Source: Gammaproteobacteria bacterium (GTDB taxonomy: Bacteria; Pseudomonadota; Gammaproteobacteria; Pseudomonadales; Cellvibrionaceae). From it: a DNA stretch of 64,000 nucleotides. This document shows positions 25,845 through 37,778 of this stretch, piece after piece. The translations under genes were made by a program, and so were the position numbers. The notes beneath the pieces are model-generated. The model had not been told where the DNA came from. It worked only from the letters and a program-made list of their open reading frames with translations, and did not search any database. How positions within the stretch are numbered: position 1 is the stretch's first letter; the number at the start of each line of letters is the position of its first letter. Location: assembly GCA_004173475.1 (NCBI GenBank), contig SEBU01000002.1, positions 310,001 through 374,000 on the forward strand, read 5' to 3'.

Positions 25845-27008
25845 TTAGCTCTTGTCATCCTCATCTAACTTTTCCAAACTTAACTCCGCAAATCTGGAGG
25901 CTGATGCAGCGACTACGGCTTCGACAGACGGCGCGGTAGCTGAATCACCGGCTAATTTGATTCGCAGCCGTAAATTATTGGGAGAGTCGGCGTTGGCGAT
26001 GGCATCGTCAAAACTAATTTTACCGGCCATGTAGAGTTTGAAAATAGCACCATCAAATGTCTGCATACCTAAGTTTTCGGACTTTTCCATAATCTCTTTT
26101 ATTTCAGTAAATCGGCTTTTCAAAATAAGCTCTTGAATAGTTTTTGTACCAAGTAAAACCTCAATCGCCGCGCAGCGTTTACCATCAACCGTCGGCAGCA
26201 GACGTTGCGAAATAAATGCACGTAAATTTTGCGATAATCCCATCAACAATTGTGGCCGACGCTCTTCAGGGAACATATTAATTATACGTTCCAATGCCTG
26301 GTTCGCGTTGTTTGCATGCAGGGTTGATATTGCTAAATGTCCTGTCTCCGCAAATTCCAGCGCGTGCTCCATGGTTTCCCGGTCGCGCACTTCGCCAATC
26401 AAAATAACGTCTGGCGCTTGGCGCAACGTATTTTTCAGCGCGGCCTTGTAACTGCGAGTATCCACGCCTACTTCACGCTGATTGATTACACTTTTTTTGT
26501 GTTTATGAACAAATTCTACCGGGTCTTCGATAGTAATAATGTGACCGCCGCTTGAGCTGTTGCGATGATCAATTAATGCAGCTAAGGAAGTTGATTTTCC
26601 CGAACCTGTGCCGCCAACAAAAAGCACAAGACCACGCTTGCTCATCACCACGTCTTTTAAAATCTCTGGTAAACCGAGACTGTCAAACTGAGGAATATCT
26701 GTTTTAATATTGCGCGCAACAATCGAAACTTCATTGCGTTGTTTAAAAATGTTAATTCGGAATCTGCCCACGCCGTGGATAGAAATCGCCAAATTCATTT
26801 CGAGCTCATGTTTGAAAATTTCACGTTGCTCTTCATCCATAATTTCGTTGGCAATAGTTTCGATTTCGCCCGCCTTATAAACTTCTTGCGACAGCGGCTT
26901 TAATACACCTTGAAATTTTGCGCACGGCGGCGCGCCCGTACTGAGATAAAGATCTGAGCCGTCTTTTTTTGCGAGAATATTGAGGTATTGATCGATAGGT
27001 GTGGCCAT
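25845..27008 (-). CDS. pilU: Type IV pilus retraction ATPase PilU
   Basis: 387 residues, secretion-superfamily ATPase. Walker A is FVGGTGSGKSTSLAAL, followed by the Asp box (IITIEDPVEFVH), Walker B (VILIGEVRDRETM) and His box (HLAISTLHANN). The C-terminal segment IMEKSENLGMQTFDGAIFKL and the NADSPNNLRL tail are typical of PilU rather than PilT. PilU assists PilT in pilus retraction at the inner membrane. ATG 27008 has AAGGAG 8 bases upstream. pilT is usually adjacent in Pseudomonas but is not in this window. Confidence 0.92.
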   Translation of the reverse strand: MATPIDQYLNILAKKDGSDLYLSTGAPPCAKFQGVLKPLSQEVYKAGEIETIANEIMDEEQREIFKHELEMNLAISIHGVGRFRINIFKQRNEVSIVARNIKTDIPQFDSLGLPEILKDVVMSKRGLVLFVGGTGSGKSTSLAALIDHRNSSSGGHIITIEDPVEFVHKHKKSVINQREVGVDTRSYKAALKNTLRQAPDVILIGEVRDRETMEHALEFAETGHLAISTLHANNANQALERIINMFPEERRPQLLMGLSQNLRAFISQRLLPTVDGKRCAAIEVLLGTKTIQELILKSRFTEIKEIMEKSENLGMQTFDGAIFKLYMAGKISFDDAIANADSPNNLRLRIKLAGDSATAPSVEAVVAASASRFAELSLEKLDEDDKS

Positions 27009-27099
27009 ACTGCGGCTCCTTGGACATTTATCTATCAAACGTATCGCAGAGATTTTGCGAAAGTAATTTAGTACTACGAATATCGTTATCGGGAGTTTT

Positions 27100-27214
27100 C
27101 ATCCTTGCGTAGCGGGCACCCAGTTTTTAAAAAATACAATCAGCAACTGGATCCCCGCTACGCAAGGATGACGATTCACTATTAATATTTTCCGTCATTC
27201 CCGCAGGGAATCCA
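27100..27214. repeat. REP-like hairpin repeats in the pilU upstream gap
   Basis: A perfect 17-bp inverted repeat, CATCCTTGCGTAGCGGG at 27100-27116 and its complement at 27154-27170, is followed by a CGTCATTCCCGC element with its own short hairpin (CCCGCAGGG) and AATCCAG. The minus-strand form of the right arm, CGTCATCCTTGCGTAGCGGG followed by GATCCAG, recurs at 41161 with one mismatch in 27. These look like dispersed extragenic palindromes. The 337-base gap (27009-27345) holds no gene I can see. Confidence 0.8.
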
Positions 27215-27345
27215 GTCACATTAAATCGAATATTACTGGACTGACTTTGATGCGTTCTCAGGTCCATACGAACATAAAACGATTTCATTAATTTAATTAA
27301 ACGTGATCCGAGATTTAAATTATTTTAAACGTCTAACTAACTTGA

Positions 27346-30707
<3,362 letters not shown>

Positions 30708-30877
30708 AAGCATCTTCTCTTTAGGGTTAATATAAATGCTGAAGTTGGAATCAGTGTAGCAGGCAAATGACCGGAGGTGAAAAGCCTGCACTGCGAAGGG
30801 GGATATAAATTTTTCTAAAGTTTAATAAAATATTGCGGAAAAATGCGCCAAAAATTAATGAGGTTAATTTTAATACT

Positions 30878-31459
30878 TTAGGTAATACAAGTCGCAATCA
30901 CGCAATCTTCATTTGCTGACAAATTGCGCAGTCTATAAGGCTGCATGGCAGCAAGAGAAAACGCATCACCCATCGCCAACAGTGAGACCTCCGAATTAAG
31001 TGTTAATTCAATGCTTCCACTAACAATAAAACCACTAACCGCTTGCGCCGAATACAATGGCGCTTCACCTGTATCTGACCCAGCTGAATAAAAGACTTTT
31101 TCAAAGCGAGTAATACTTGAAGGATTCTGTATGGGGATCGACTGCACTATCACGCTATCAGAAATTTTTTTCTGGTGAGCCTGCAATTCTGCAACGCGAA
31201 AAATTTGATCTTTTAATTGCGTAATATCGCAGCTAAAAAAATGCGCGATACTCATTGGAATGCCAGCGAGGATTTTAGAAAGAGAATTAACTGAAGGGCT
31301 ATTCAAACCCTGTTCAATCATTGAAATACTACTATGTGGCACGCCTGCCCGCTTCGCCAATTCCCTTTGAGATAAACCATTATATTCACGAATAAACTTA
31401 AGACGAGCACCGAAATCCAGCGAATCCTGATTGACGATGGAATCCTCGTTCTTAGCCAT
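30878..31459 (-). CDS. XRE-family regulator with C-terminal cupin
   Basis: 193 residues: helix-turn-helix at about 18-72 (LSQRELAKRAGVPHSSISMIEQG) and a C-terminal small-barrel cupin (about 110-190) that would sense a small ligand. This is the PuuR/SutR-type layout. Effector and targets are unknown; possible targets include its own operon with the YjbR gene, which it overlaps by 8 bases. It precedes fadB on the same strand by 170 bases, so control of fadBA is possible but not shown. Confidence 0.87.
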   Translation of the reverse strand: MAKNEDSIVNQDSLDFGARLKFIREYNGLSQRELAKRAGVPHSSISMIEQGLNSPSVNSLSKILAGIPMSIAHFFSCDITQLKDQIFRVAELQAHQKKISDSVIVQSIPIQNPSSITRFEKVFYSAGSDTGEAPLYSAQAVSGFIVSGSIELTLNSEVSLLAMGDAFSLAAMQPYRLRNLSANEDCVIATCIT

Positions 31460-31814
31460 TTTTCAACAGGCGTTCACGCTCAGAATCTAACAAATTGCTC
31501 ACAATTAAATTGTAAGAGTGATCAATCATGTCGTAAATTTCTTCATCGGGAATACTGCCGTCAAAAATAACAGTGTTCCAATGCTTTTTGTTCATCTGAT
31601 AACCTGGTTGAACTGCATCGTATTGAGCGCGCAATTCGAGAGCTAATTCAGGATCACATTTTAAGTTAATGCGTGCAAATGCAACGCCAGCAGTTAGGGT
31701 TGCAAACATTTTGTGGCAGACCTTGTAAACGCCCACACTCGGGTCCTGCGGGAATGTTTGCACCGCTTGATTTTTACTTAATAGGTATTTTTGCGCAGAA
31801 GAAAAATCCATCAT
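31452..31814 (-). CDS. MmcQ/YjbR family protein
   Basis: 120 residues of the CyaY-like-fold YjbR family, recognised by the length, PSVGVYKVCHKMFATLT, the YDAVQPGYQMNKKHWNTVIFDGS core and a helical IYDMIDHSYNLIVSNL end. Family members are annotated as DNA-binding but the evidence is thin. AAGGA lies just upstream of the paired ATG codons at 31814/31811; either may be used. The gene end overlaps the XRE-cupin start by 8 bases, so the two are one transcription unit. Confidence 0.85.
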   Translation of the reverse strand: MMDFSSAQKYLLSKNQAVQTFPQDPSVGVYKVCHKMFATLTAGVAFARINLKCDPELALELRAQYDAVQPGYQMNKKHWNTVIFDGSIPDEEIYDMIDHSYNLIVSNLLDSERERLLKNG

Positions 31815-32470
31815 GCAATCCTTTTTAAACATCTCGATAAGATAACGGTTGAAAGTAAATGTGTTAAATGCAACTTTTGATTCAAACTCATGTTCATAAA
31901 ATGCCTTACTAATGTTGGTTACCGGCTAATGCCACTTGCAATCTACCAAAGTAATATGGGCGATTTGGCAATATTCAATCGTTTTAGATAGCGGTTTTAT
32001 TCATTAGCTTAAAATCTTAAACCCTACCGCCAGTTCGGAATATTAATGCGACACTACAAGGACTAGTTGGCGACAATGGCGCCAATTTCATCATGCGATG
32101 GACGGCAGTATATCAGCTTGCTTTAGGCTCGTCTGGGTTTCGTCTACATAAGCCGGCAAATATCCTGCAAAATTTTGTAATCGATCCCAATGTTGTCATC
32201 AACCTTCCCTTCGCTATATTTACGCAATAAATACTGTGTTCGATCATCGCTACCGCATTATTAATGAATTGTAGAGATTTAATAAACCCTTAGTAAAAAA
32301 ATCTATTGAGTAGAGCGTAATAAGAAAATAACTCGGCGCTTGTTAAAGGAATAAGTGAATGTTTGGTGGCAACTAAATCAAGGATGACATCGGTACGATA
32401 TAAGAGACGATCAGGCCGAGACATTGAGCAAAAAATATTCACACCTTTTACCGACTTACTATTTATCGAC
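31815..32470. other. 656-base stretch without a recognisable gene
   Basis: Between the YjbR start and the malic-enzyme stop, both on the minus strand. Frames that cross the right end are antisense extensions into the malic-enzyme gene. The only local structure I noticed is a 6-bp inverted repeat TTGGCG / CGCCAA around 32067-32085. It should contain the YjbR promoter and the malic-enzyme 3' end; a small RNA cannot be excluded. Confidence 0.5.
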
Positions 32471-34171
32471 TCAAAAAGACGTCCGCCGGTACTCGCGATA
32501 TTCGGGCTGCCAAAATTCTGCGTCGATTTTTTCCAGCATCACGTCTTCTGGAATTGGCATGGCGACGCCGTCCAGCACCGCTTGCTTAAATACTGCCAAA
32601 GCAATGATTTTGCTGATCGAGCGGATTTCACTGAGCGGTGGCAACAAAGCTCCCGTAGGATCTTTTAATGTTGGCGATACTTCCGCCAAGGTACGACTGG
32701 CAACGGTCATCATGTTATCGGTTATGCGTTTGGCCTTGGCAGAGATAACTCCCAATCCTAGCCCCGGAAATATATAACTATTATTGCATTGCGCGATTTC
32801 AAAGTGACGGCTTCCCATGTCGACTGGTGCAAACGGACTCCCCGTCGCGATCAAAGCTTTGCCCGCAGTCCAACGTAATAAATCTACCGGTTGTGCTTCG
32901 GCTTGTGACGTTGGGTTTGATAGTGGAAATATAATCGGTCGTTCACAGTAAGCCTGCATTGCCTCGACAATCGTTTTAGTGAATAAGTTGGGCTGACCCG
33001 AGACTCCGATTAGCACAGTCGGCTGGGCATTCACTACAACATCGAGCAGGTTGATAATACCTTCGGTTCGCTCATGAGTTAGTGTCCAACGATTAACGAC
33101 TGCATCTGAAACGCAGAGATGTTTTTGGAAATCAAATAAGCCCTTCGAGCTGGTTTGCAGTAACCCGTCTTTGCTAACTAAAAAAATTCGGTCATGGGCT
33201 TCCTGCTCCGTCAAACCTTCAATCATCATTTGTCGGACTAATTGTTCCGCTATACCGCAACCCGCAGAACCTGCACCCGCGAAAGCGACTCTTTGATCAC
33301 GTAAGCGCTCGCCCTTCGCCTGGCATGCTGCGAGCAAGGTGCCAATCGCGACCGCCGCTGTTCCCTGGATATCATCGTTGAAACAACAAAGCTCATTTCT
33401 ATATCGATTCAACAAGGGGGTAGCGTGGTCTCCCGCGAAATCTTCAAACTGCAGCAAAGCCTTTGGCCAACGAATTTTTACTGCCTGGATAAAATCGTCC
33501 ACAAACGCATAATAATCTTCGCCCACAATTCGCGGATGTTTCCATCCCATATACATTGGGTCGCCAATAACCGCAGGATTATTACAACCTACATCCAGCG
33601 TAACGGGTAAGACATAGGCAGGGCTTATTCCGCCACAGGCGGTGTAAAGCGCAAGTTTTCCAATCGGAATCCCCATACCGCCAATACCTTGATCTCCTAA
33701 ACCCAAAATACGTTCACCATCTGTAAGTACGATAACTTTAACGTTTTGCTTGGTTGCGTTTTGCAGCATATCGTCGATGCGGTCACGATCAGGATAGGAA
33801 ATAAACAAACCGCGCTTGCGCCGATAAATTTTGGAAAATTGCTGGCATGCCTGCCCTACAGTAGGCGTGTAAATAAGCGGCATGATTTCTGTAAGATGAT
33901 CTGCAACTAACCGAAAATACAAGGTTTCGTTAGTGTCCTGAATATTGCGTAGATAAATATGTTTATCAATATCAGTCTGGAATGTATTCAGCTGATGATA
34001 TGCCCGAGTTTTTTGCTCTTCTATAGATTCAATCCGATAAGGCAACAAGCCCTCCAAATTGAACTGCTGTCGTTCGCGCTCGCTAAAAGCGCTGCCCTTA
34101 TTAAGTAACGGCGCTTCAAGTAGCGCAGGACCGGCGAAGGGGATATAAATTGGGCGCTTTTTAATCGTCAC
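32471..34171 (-). CDS. maeA: NAD-dependent malic enzyme
   Basis: 566 residues. It decarboxylates malate to pyruvate with reduction of NAD+. Seen: [29 protein letters not shown]-type segment (here [23 protein letters not shown]), the metal/catalytic [30 protein letters not shown], and the dinucleotide loop [14 protein letters not shown]. Length and motifs match E. coli MaeA (SfcA) rather than the larger MaeB. It is monocistronic, divergent from the HopJ-family gene. Confidence 0.95.
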   Translation of the reverse strand: MTIKKRPIYIPFAGPALLEAPLLNKGSAFSERERQQFNLEGLLPYRIESIEEQKTRAYHQLNTFQTDIDKHIYLRNIQDTNETLYFRLVADHLTEIMPLIYTPTVGQACQQFSKIYRRKRGLFISYPDRDRIDDMLQNATKQNVKVIVLTDGERILGLGDQGIGGMGIPIGKLALYTACGGISPAYVLPVTLDVGCNNPAVIGDPMYMGWKHPRIVGEDYYAFVDDFIQAVKIRWPKALLQFEDFAGDHATPLLNRYRNELCCFNDDIQGTAAVAIGTLLAACQAKGERLRDQRVAFAGAGSAGCGIAEQLVRQMMIEGLTEQEAHDRIFLVSKDGLLQTSSKGLFDFQKHLCVSDAVVNRWTLTHERTEGIINLLDVVVNAQPTVLIGVSGQPNLFTKTIVEAMQAYCERPIIFPLSNPTSQAEAQPVDLLRWTAGKALIATGSPFAPVDMGSRHFEIAQCNNSYIFPGLGLGVISAKAKRITDNMMTVASRTLAEVSPTLKDPTGALLPPLSEIRSISKIIALAVFKQAVLDGVAMPIPEDVMLEKIDAEFWQPEYREYRRTSF

Positions 34172-34351
34172 AATGAATTACTCGATTTATCAATATGCTA
34201 ATAAAATAGTCTAGTCAAAACCTAATAGCTACAAGGTGTTTTGAACTTGCCTAAAAAAATCAATGTGATTGTGCTTTTCTGTGGATGTACCTAATCATAG
34301 GCTTTAAAATATGCGTCAAATTAGCGCTTTATTTACAAGACTGGATTAAAT

Positions 34352-34699
34352 ATGCACCTAAATACTTTTTTAACGAAGTTAAATGATTCACCTGATCAAA
34401 TTACATTTGCGGAAACAATTGCCACCGTGGATGCAAATTATGAATTTACACCCACCGCTTTTCGTAATGGTGAGCTACAAAATGATGTTGGCCAAAACTC
34501 CGGCTCCTGCAAAATTTTTTCGTTTGCAAAATTACAACATTTTTCTGTCGACAGAACCTTGCAATGTTTTGGTGATTATTATCGAGTGGATGTATTACAA
34601 CATCCGCAGGCTACAGATCACCAAAATATTCGTAATTTTATTGAATTTGGTTGGGATGGTATCCAATTTGAAGGGCCAGCCTTACGCGAAAAAAATTAG
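34352..34699 (+). CDS. HopJ type III effector family protein (name only)
   Basis: 115 residues matching the HopJ family: FLTKLNDSPDQITFAETIATVD, the central YEFTPTAFRNGELQND, NSGSCKIFSFAKLQ, and FGDYYRVDVLQHP near the C-terminus. Although named after a Pseudomonas syringae effector, the family is widespread in non-pathogens without type III secretion, so it is probably a housekeeping or stress protein. No secretion genes are nearby. yjbQ follows 38 bases later on the same strand and may be co-transcribed. Confidence 0.85.
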   Translation: MHLNTFLTKLNDSPDQITFAETIATVDANYEFTPTAFRNGELQNDVGQNSGSCKIFSFAKLQHFSVDRTLQCFGDYYRVDVLQHPQATDHQNIRNFIEFGWDGIQFEGPALREKN

Positions 34700-34737
34700 T
34701 ACCTTCAATCCCCGTAAAAAGTAATCTCAGGTGAATT

Positions 34738-35157
34738 ATGTGGATCCAAAAAGAAATTAAGTTGCAACCCAAAGCACGCGGTTTTCATTTGGTTACCCAT
34801 GAAATACTGAATCAATTGCCAGAACTGCGTAACGTTAAGGTGGGATTGTTAAATGTATTTATCAAACATACTTCTGCATCATTGAGTATCAATGAGAATG
34901 CAGATCCTACAGTGCGGCAAGATTTTGAAAGTTATTTTAACCGCGCTGTTCCTGAAGATGAGCCGTATTACAAACACATGGATGAAGGCAGCGACGATAT
35001 AACGGCACATTTAAAATCCAGCATTTTGGGTTGTAGCTTGTGCATTCCGGTCGCAGCGGGAAAATTAAATGTGGGAATTTGGCAAGGGATTTATTTATGC
35101 GAGCACCGCAATTACGGAGGTAGCCGCTCGATCGTGATCACATTGCAGGGCGAATAG
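34738..35157 (+). CDS. yjbQ: YjbQ / UPF0047 family (secondary thiamine-phosphate synthase-like)
   Basis: 139 residues, complete family pattern: GFHLVTHEI, FIKHTSASLSINENADPTVRQDFE, YKHMDEGSDDITAHLKSSILG, IPVAAGKLNVGIWQGIYLCEHRN. E. coli YjbQ shows weak thiamine-phosphate synthase activity, but the physiological role is unclear. The gene follows the HopJ-family gene closely; ffh is convergent beyond it. Confidence 0.93.
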   Translation: MWIQKEIKLQPKARGFHLVTHEILNQLPELRNVKVGLLNVFIKHTSASLSINENADPTVRQDFESYFNRAVPEDEPYYKHMDEGSDDITAHLKSSILGCSLCIPVAAGKLNVGIWQGIYLCEHRNYGGSRSIVITLQGE

Positions 35158-35169
35158 TTTTAAATTTAC

Positions 35170-35205
35170 AAAAAAAAAGGTGCGCTCCGAAGGGAACACA
35201 CCTTT
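35170..35205 (-). terminator. Rho-independent terminator of ffh
   Basis: On the minus strand an AAAGGTGTG / CGCACCTTT-type stem (one G-T mismatch position) is followed directly by a run of Ts, seen as the A-tract at 35170-35178 on the + strand. It lies about 22 bases after the ffh stop. The + strand side lacks a T-tract, so it serves ffh rather than yjbQ. Confidence 0.8.
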
Positions 35206-35226
35206 GGTTAAGGCAATATTTTTTAA

Positions 35227-36618
35227 TTATCGCTTAGGCGGTAAGCCCCCCATACCTCCGGGTAATCCACCCAGGCCACTCATTGCGCCACCAATACCGC
35301 GCATCATTTTTGCCATGCCGCCGCCTTTCATTTTGCCCATCATTTTTGCCATTTGTTTGTGTTGCTTCAACAAGCGGTTTAAATCCTGGATTTGCGTTCC
35401 AGAACCCATAGTGATACGGCGTTTGCGCGATCCATTTAAATCATCTGGATTGCGACGCTCTTCGGGAGTCATTGAACTGATGATCGCATCCATGGTTTTA
35501 AATTGTTTGGTCATATTTGATGACTGAGCTAACTGCGCCACATTTCCCATGCCTGGCAATTTGTCCAACATTGAGGTCAAGCCACCCATGTTTTGCATTT
35601 GTTGCAATTGATCACGTAAATCTTCCAGGTCAAATTTTTGGCCTTTGGTAACTTTCTTAATTAATTTGTCAGCTTTGTCTTTATCGATTGAACGCTCGGC
35701 TTGTTCAATAAGCGACATAACATCGCCCATACCGAGAATGCGTGACGCAATACGTTCTGGGTGAAATGGCTCAAGCGCTTCAACTTTTTCACCCATACCT
35801 AAAAACTTGATGGGCTTACCGGTGATGTGACGAACCGAAAGCGCAGCACCACCGCGTGCATCGCCATCAGCTTTGGTTAAGATCACTCCCGTCAACGGCA
35901 GCGCCTCGTTAAATGCCTTCGCTGTATTAACAGCGTCTTGACCAATCATGGCGTCAATGACGAATAATGTTTCTATTGGATTGATTGCTGCGTGCAAATC
36001 TTTAATTTCGGTCATCAAATCTTCATCAATATGAAGACGACCGGCGGTATCTACCAAAAGAACATCGAAGAATTGGCGCTTCGCGTGATCTATCGCCGCA
36101 CGAGCTATATCAACAGGTTTTTGTTCGCTGTTTGACGGGAAAAAATCAACCTCAACTTCGCCCGCGAGAGTTTCAAGTTGTTTGATCGCCGCAGGACGAT
36201 ATACGTCCGCACTCACCACGAGTACTTTTTTCCTCTCGCGCTCTTTAAGAAACTTAGCTAATTTAGCTACAGATGTTGTTTTACCAGCGCCCTGTAAACC
36301 TGCCATTAATACAACCGCAGGTGGTTGTTGAGCAAGATTTAGTCGCTCATTGGCCTGCCCCATAGTGGCAATCAATTCGTTCTCTACAATTTTTAGAAAT
36401 TGCTGCCCGGGATTAAGCGCCTTGCTAATCTGCGCACCCAATGCGCGGCTGCGCACTGTATCAATGAAAGATTTAACAACTGGAAGCGCAACATCTGCTT
36501 CTAACAAGGCCTTACGCACGTCGCGCAAAGCGTCTTTGATATTATCTTCACTCAACCGCGCCTTACCGGTAATGCTGCGGAATGTGTGGGACAAACGATC
36601 CGTTAGATTCTCAAACAT
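35227..36618 (-). CDS. ffh: Signal recognition particle protein Ffh
   Basis: 463 residues: N domain, GTPase G domain (GLQGAGKTTSVAKLA; DTAGRL; TKADGDARGGAAL) and a methionine-rich M domain with Gly/Met repeats at the C-terminus that binds 4.5S RNA and signal peptides. ATG 36618 gives the usual MFENLTDRL start; longer in-frame extensions are spurious. Divergent ypjD lies next door, the same pairing as in E. coli. The terminator follows within 25 bases. Confidence 0.97.
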   Translation of the reverse strand: MFENLTDRLSHTFRSITGKARLSEDNIKDALRDVRKALLEADVALPVVKSFIDTVRSRALGAQISKALNPGQQFLKIVENELIATMGQANERLNLAQQPPAVVLMAGLQGAGKTTSVAKLAKFLKERERKKVLVVSADVYRPAAIKQLETLAGEVEVDFFPSNSEQKPVDIARAAIDHAKRQFFDVLLVDTAGRLHIDEDLMTEIKDLHAAINPIETLFVIDAMIGQDAVNTAKAFNEALPLTGVILTKADGDARGGAALSVRHITGKPIKFLGMGEKVEALEPFHPERIASRILGMGDVMSLIEQAERSIDKDKADKLIKKVTKGQKFDLEDLRDQLQQMQNMGGLTSMLDKLPGMGNVAQLAQSSNMTKQFKTMDAIISSMTPEERRNPDDLNGSRKRRITMGSGTQIQDLNRLLKQHKQMAKMMGKMKGGGMAKMMRGIGGAMSGLGGLPGGMGGLPPKR

Positions 36619-36872
36619 AACTCGTCTCAATCTTGAAAGTGGTGGCCTGAAGCGGGGTAACCGCCGAAAAATGGACGCGATTATAACCCCAAAACCATAG
36701 CCGTAGGCCAGCTTGCAGAACAAATCTTATGGAATCGATGACAGCCATGGCAATTAACTGCGCCTTATGACAAACTTCCTATTGAGAGTAGTTATCATCG
36801 AGTTTGTTCACCGAATTTCGATCCCCCGAACCTCTATACCTATGTGATTTTTTATTGTCGCTGAGTCTGTGT

Positions 36873-37673
36873 ATGCCGTTTCTTATTGCCAATATTGTCG
36901 CCGCACTTTTATATGCCGCTTTAGGTTTTTATTTGGCGCGCCAAGTGATTCAACAGAAACCTTTGAACCTACCCTACCTATTGGGCGCGATTGCTTTTAC
37001 ATTATTTATCCATGGCATAGGAATTTACGGAGCAAGTGTGAAGCCGGAAGGTATCCAATTAAGTTTTTTTGCAATATCTTCGCAAATTTTTTGGGTAATC
37101 AATTTAATTGTGCTGTTAAGCAGCCTTAAGAAAGCGCTTCATAATTTATTTATTTACCTCTTGCCCCTTTCCGCCATTTCAATTGCAACAACTTTATTCA
37201 GCCATACCGACAGTACTATTCGCCCGCTGGACTACGAGCTGGCCAGTCACGTAATCCCTTCCATTCTCGCTTATAGTTTATTAACCATAGCTACTTTTCA
37301 GGCACTGCTACTGTTTTACCAAAATCGTCATTTAAAAAATAAATCTGGATTGCAAACCTTGCGTTACTTGCCTCCACTACAAACGATGGAAGCACTACTA
37401 TTTGAATTCGTATTGGTTGGAGAAATTCTTTTAACACTTTCCATACTAAGTGGTTTTATCTTCCTGGATAACATTTTCGCCCAGCATTTGGTTCATAAAA
37501 CCGTGCTCTCAATGACAGCATGGGTAATTTATGGTTTTCTATTGATAGGGAAATTTAAATTGGGTTGGCGCGGTAACACTGCGATTCGCTGGACTCTTGC
37601 AGGATTCTTATTTTTAATGTTGGCATTGTTTGGTAGCAAACTAGTACTTGAAATTATTCTGCATAAAGTTTAA
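36873..37673 (+). CDS. ypjD: YpjD-like inner-membrane protein of the CcsA/cytochrome c assembly family
   Basis: 266 residues with about eight transmembrane helices. Helical histidines (LFIHGIGIYG, LASHVIPSILAYSLLTI, HLVHKTVLSMTAW) fit the heme-handling cytochrome c assembly family. The ATG at 36873 (MPFLIANIV) matches the E. coli YpjD-type start, whereas a start at 36804 adds unsupported residues. The divergent position next to ffh supports the ypjD assignment. Function of this family member is not firmly known; I infer a membrane role but not cytochrome maturation, since no ccm genes are present. Confidence 0.85.
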   Translation: MPFLIANIVAALLYAALGFYLARQVIQQKPLNLPYLLGAIAFTLFIHGIGIYGASVKPEGIQLSFFAISSQIFWVINLIVLLSSLKKALHNLFIYLLPLSAISIATTLFSHTDSTIRPLDYELASHVIPSILAYSLLTIATFQALLLFYQNRHLKNKSGLQTLRYLPPLQTMEALLFEFVLVGEILLTLSILSGFIFLDNIFAQHLVHKTVLSMTAWVIYGFLLIGKFKLGWRGNTAIRWTLAGFLFLMLALFGSKLVLEIILHKV

Positions 37674-37778
37674 AGACGCTCAAATTATTTGCGCCGCAAG
37701 ACCAACATTTTTGCGGCTTATTGGAATCAAGTTTTACCAAAATCAGTGAGGAGATTAGACAGGGAGTTATTTCTTGTT

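Noticed and set aside
27100-27214. Insertion-sequence end or transposon remnant
   Set aside because: No transposase frame, no target duplication, and the same short palindrome occurs in another intergenic gap, which fits a REP-type element.
34352-34699. HopJ as a type III effector and sign of pathogenicity
   Set aside because: The family is common in bacteria lacking type III secretion, and no secretion or chaperone genes are nearby.
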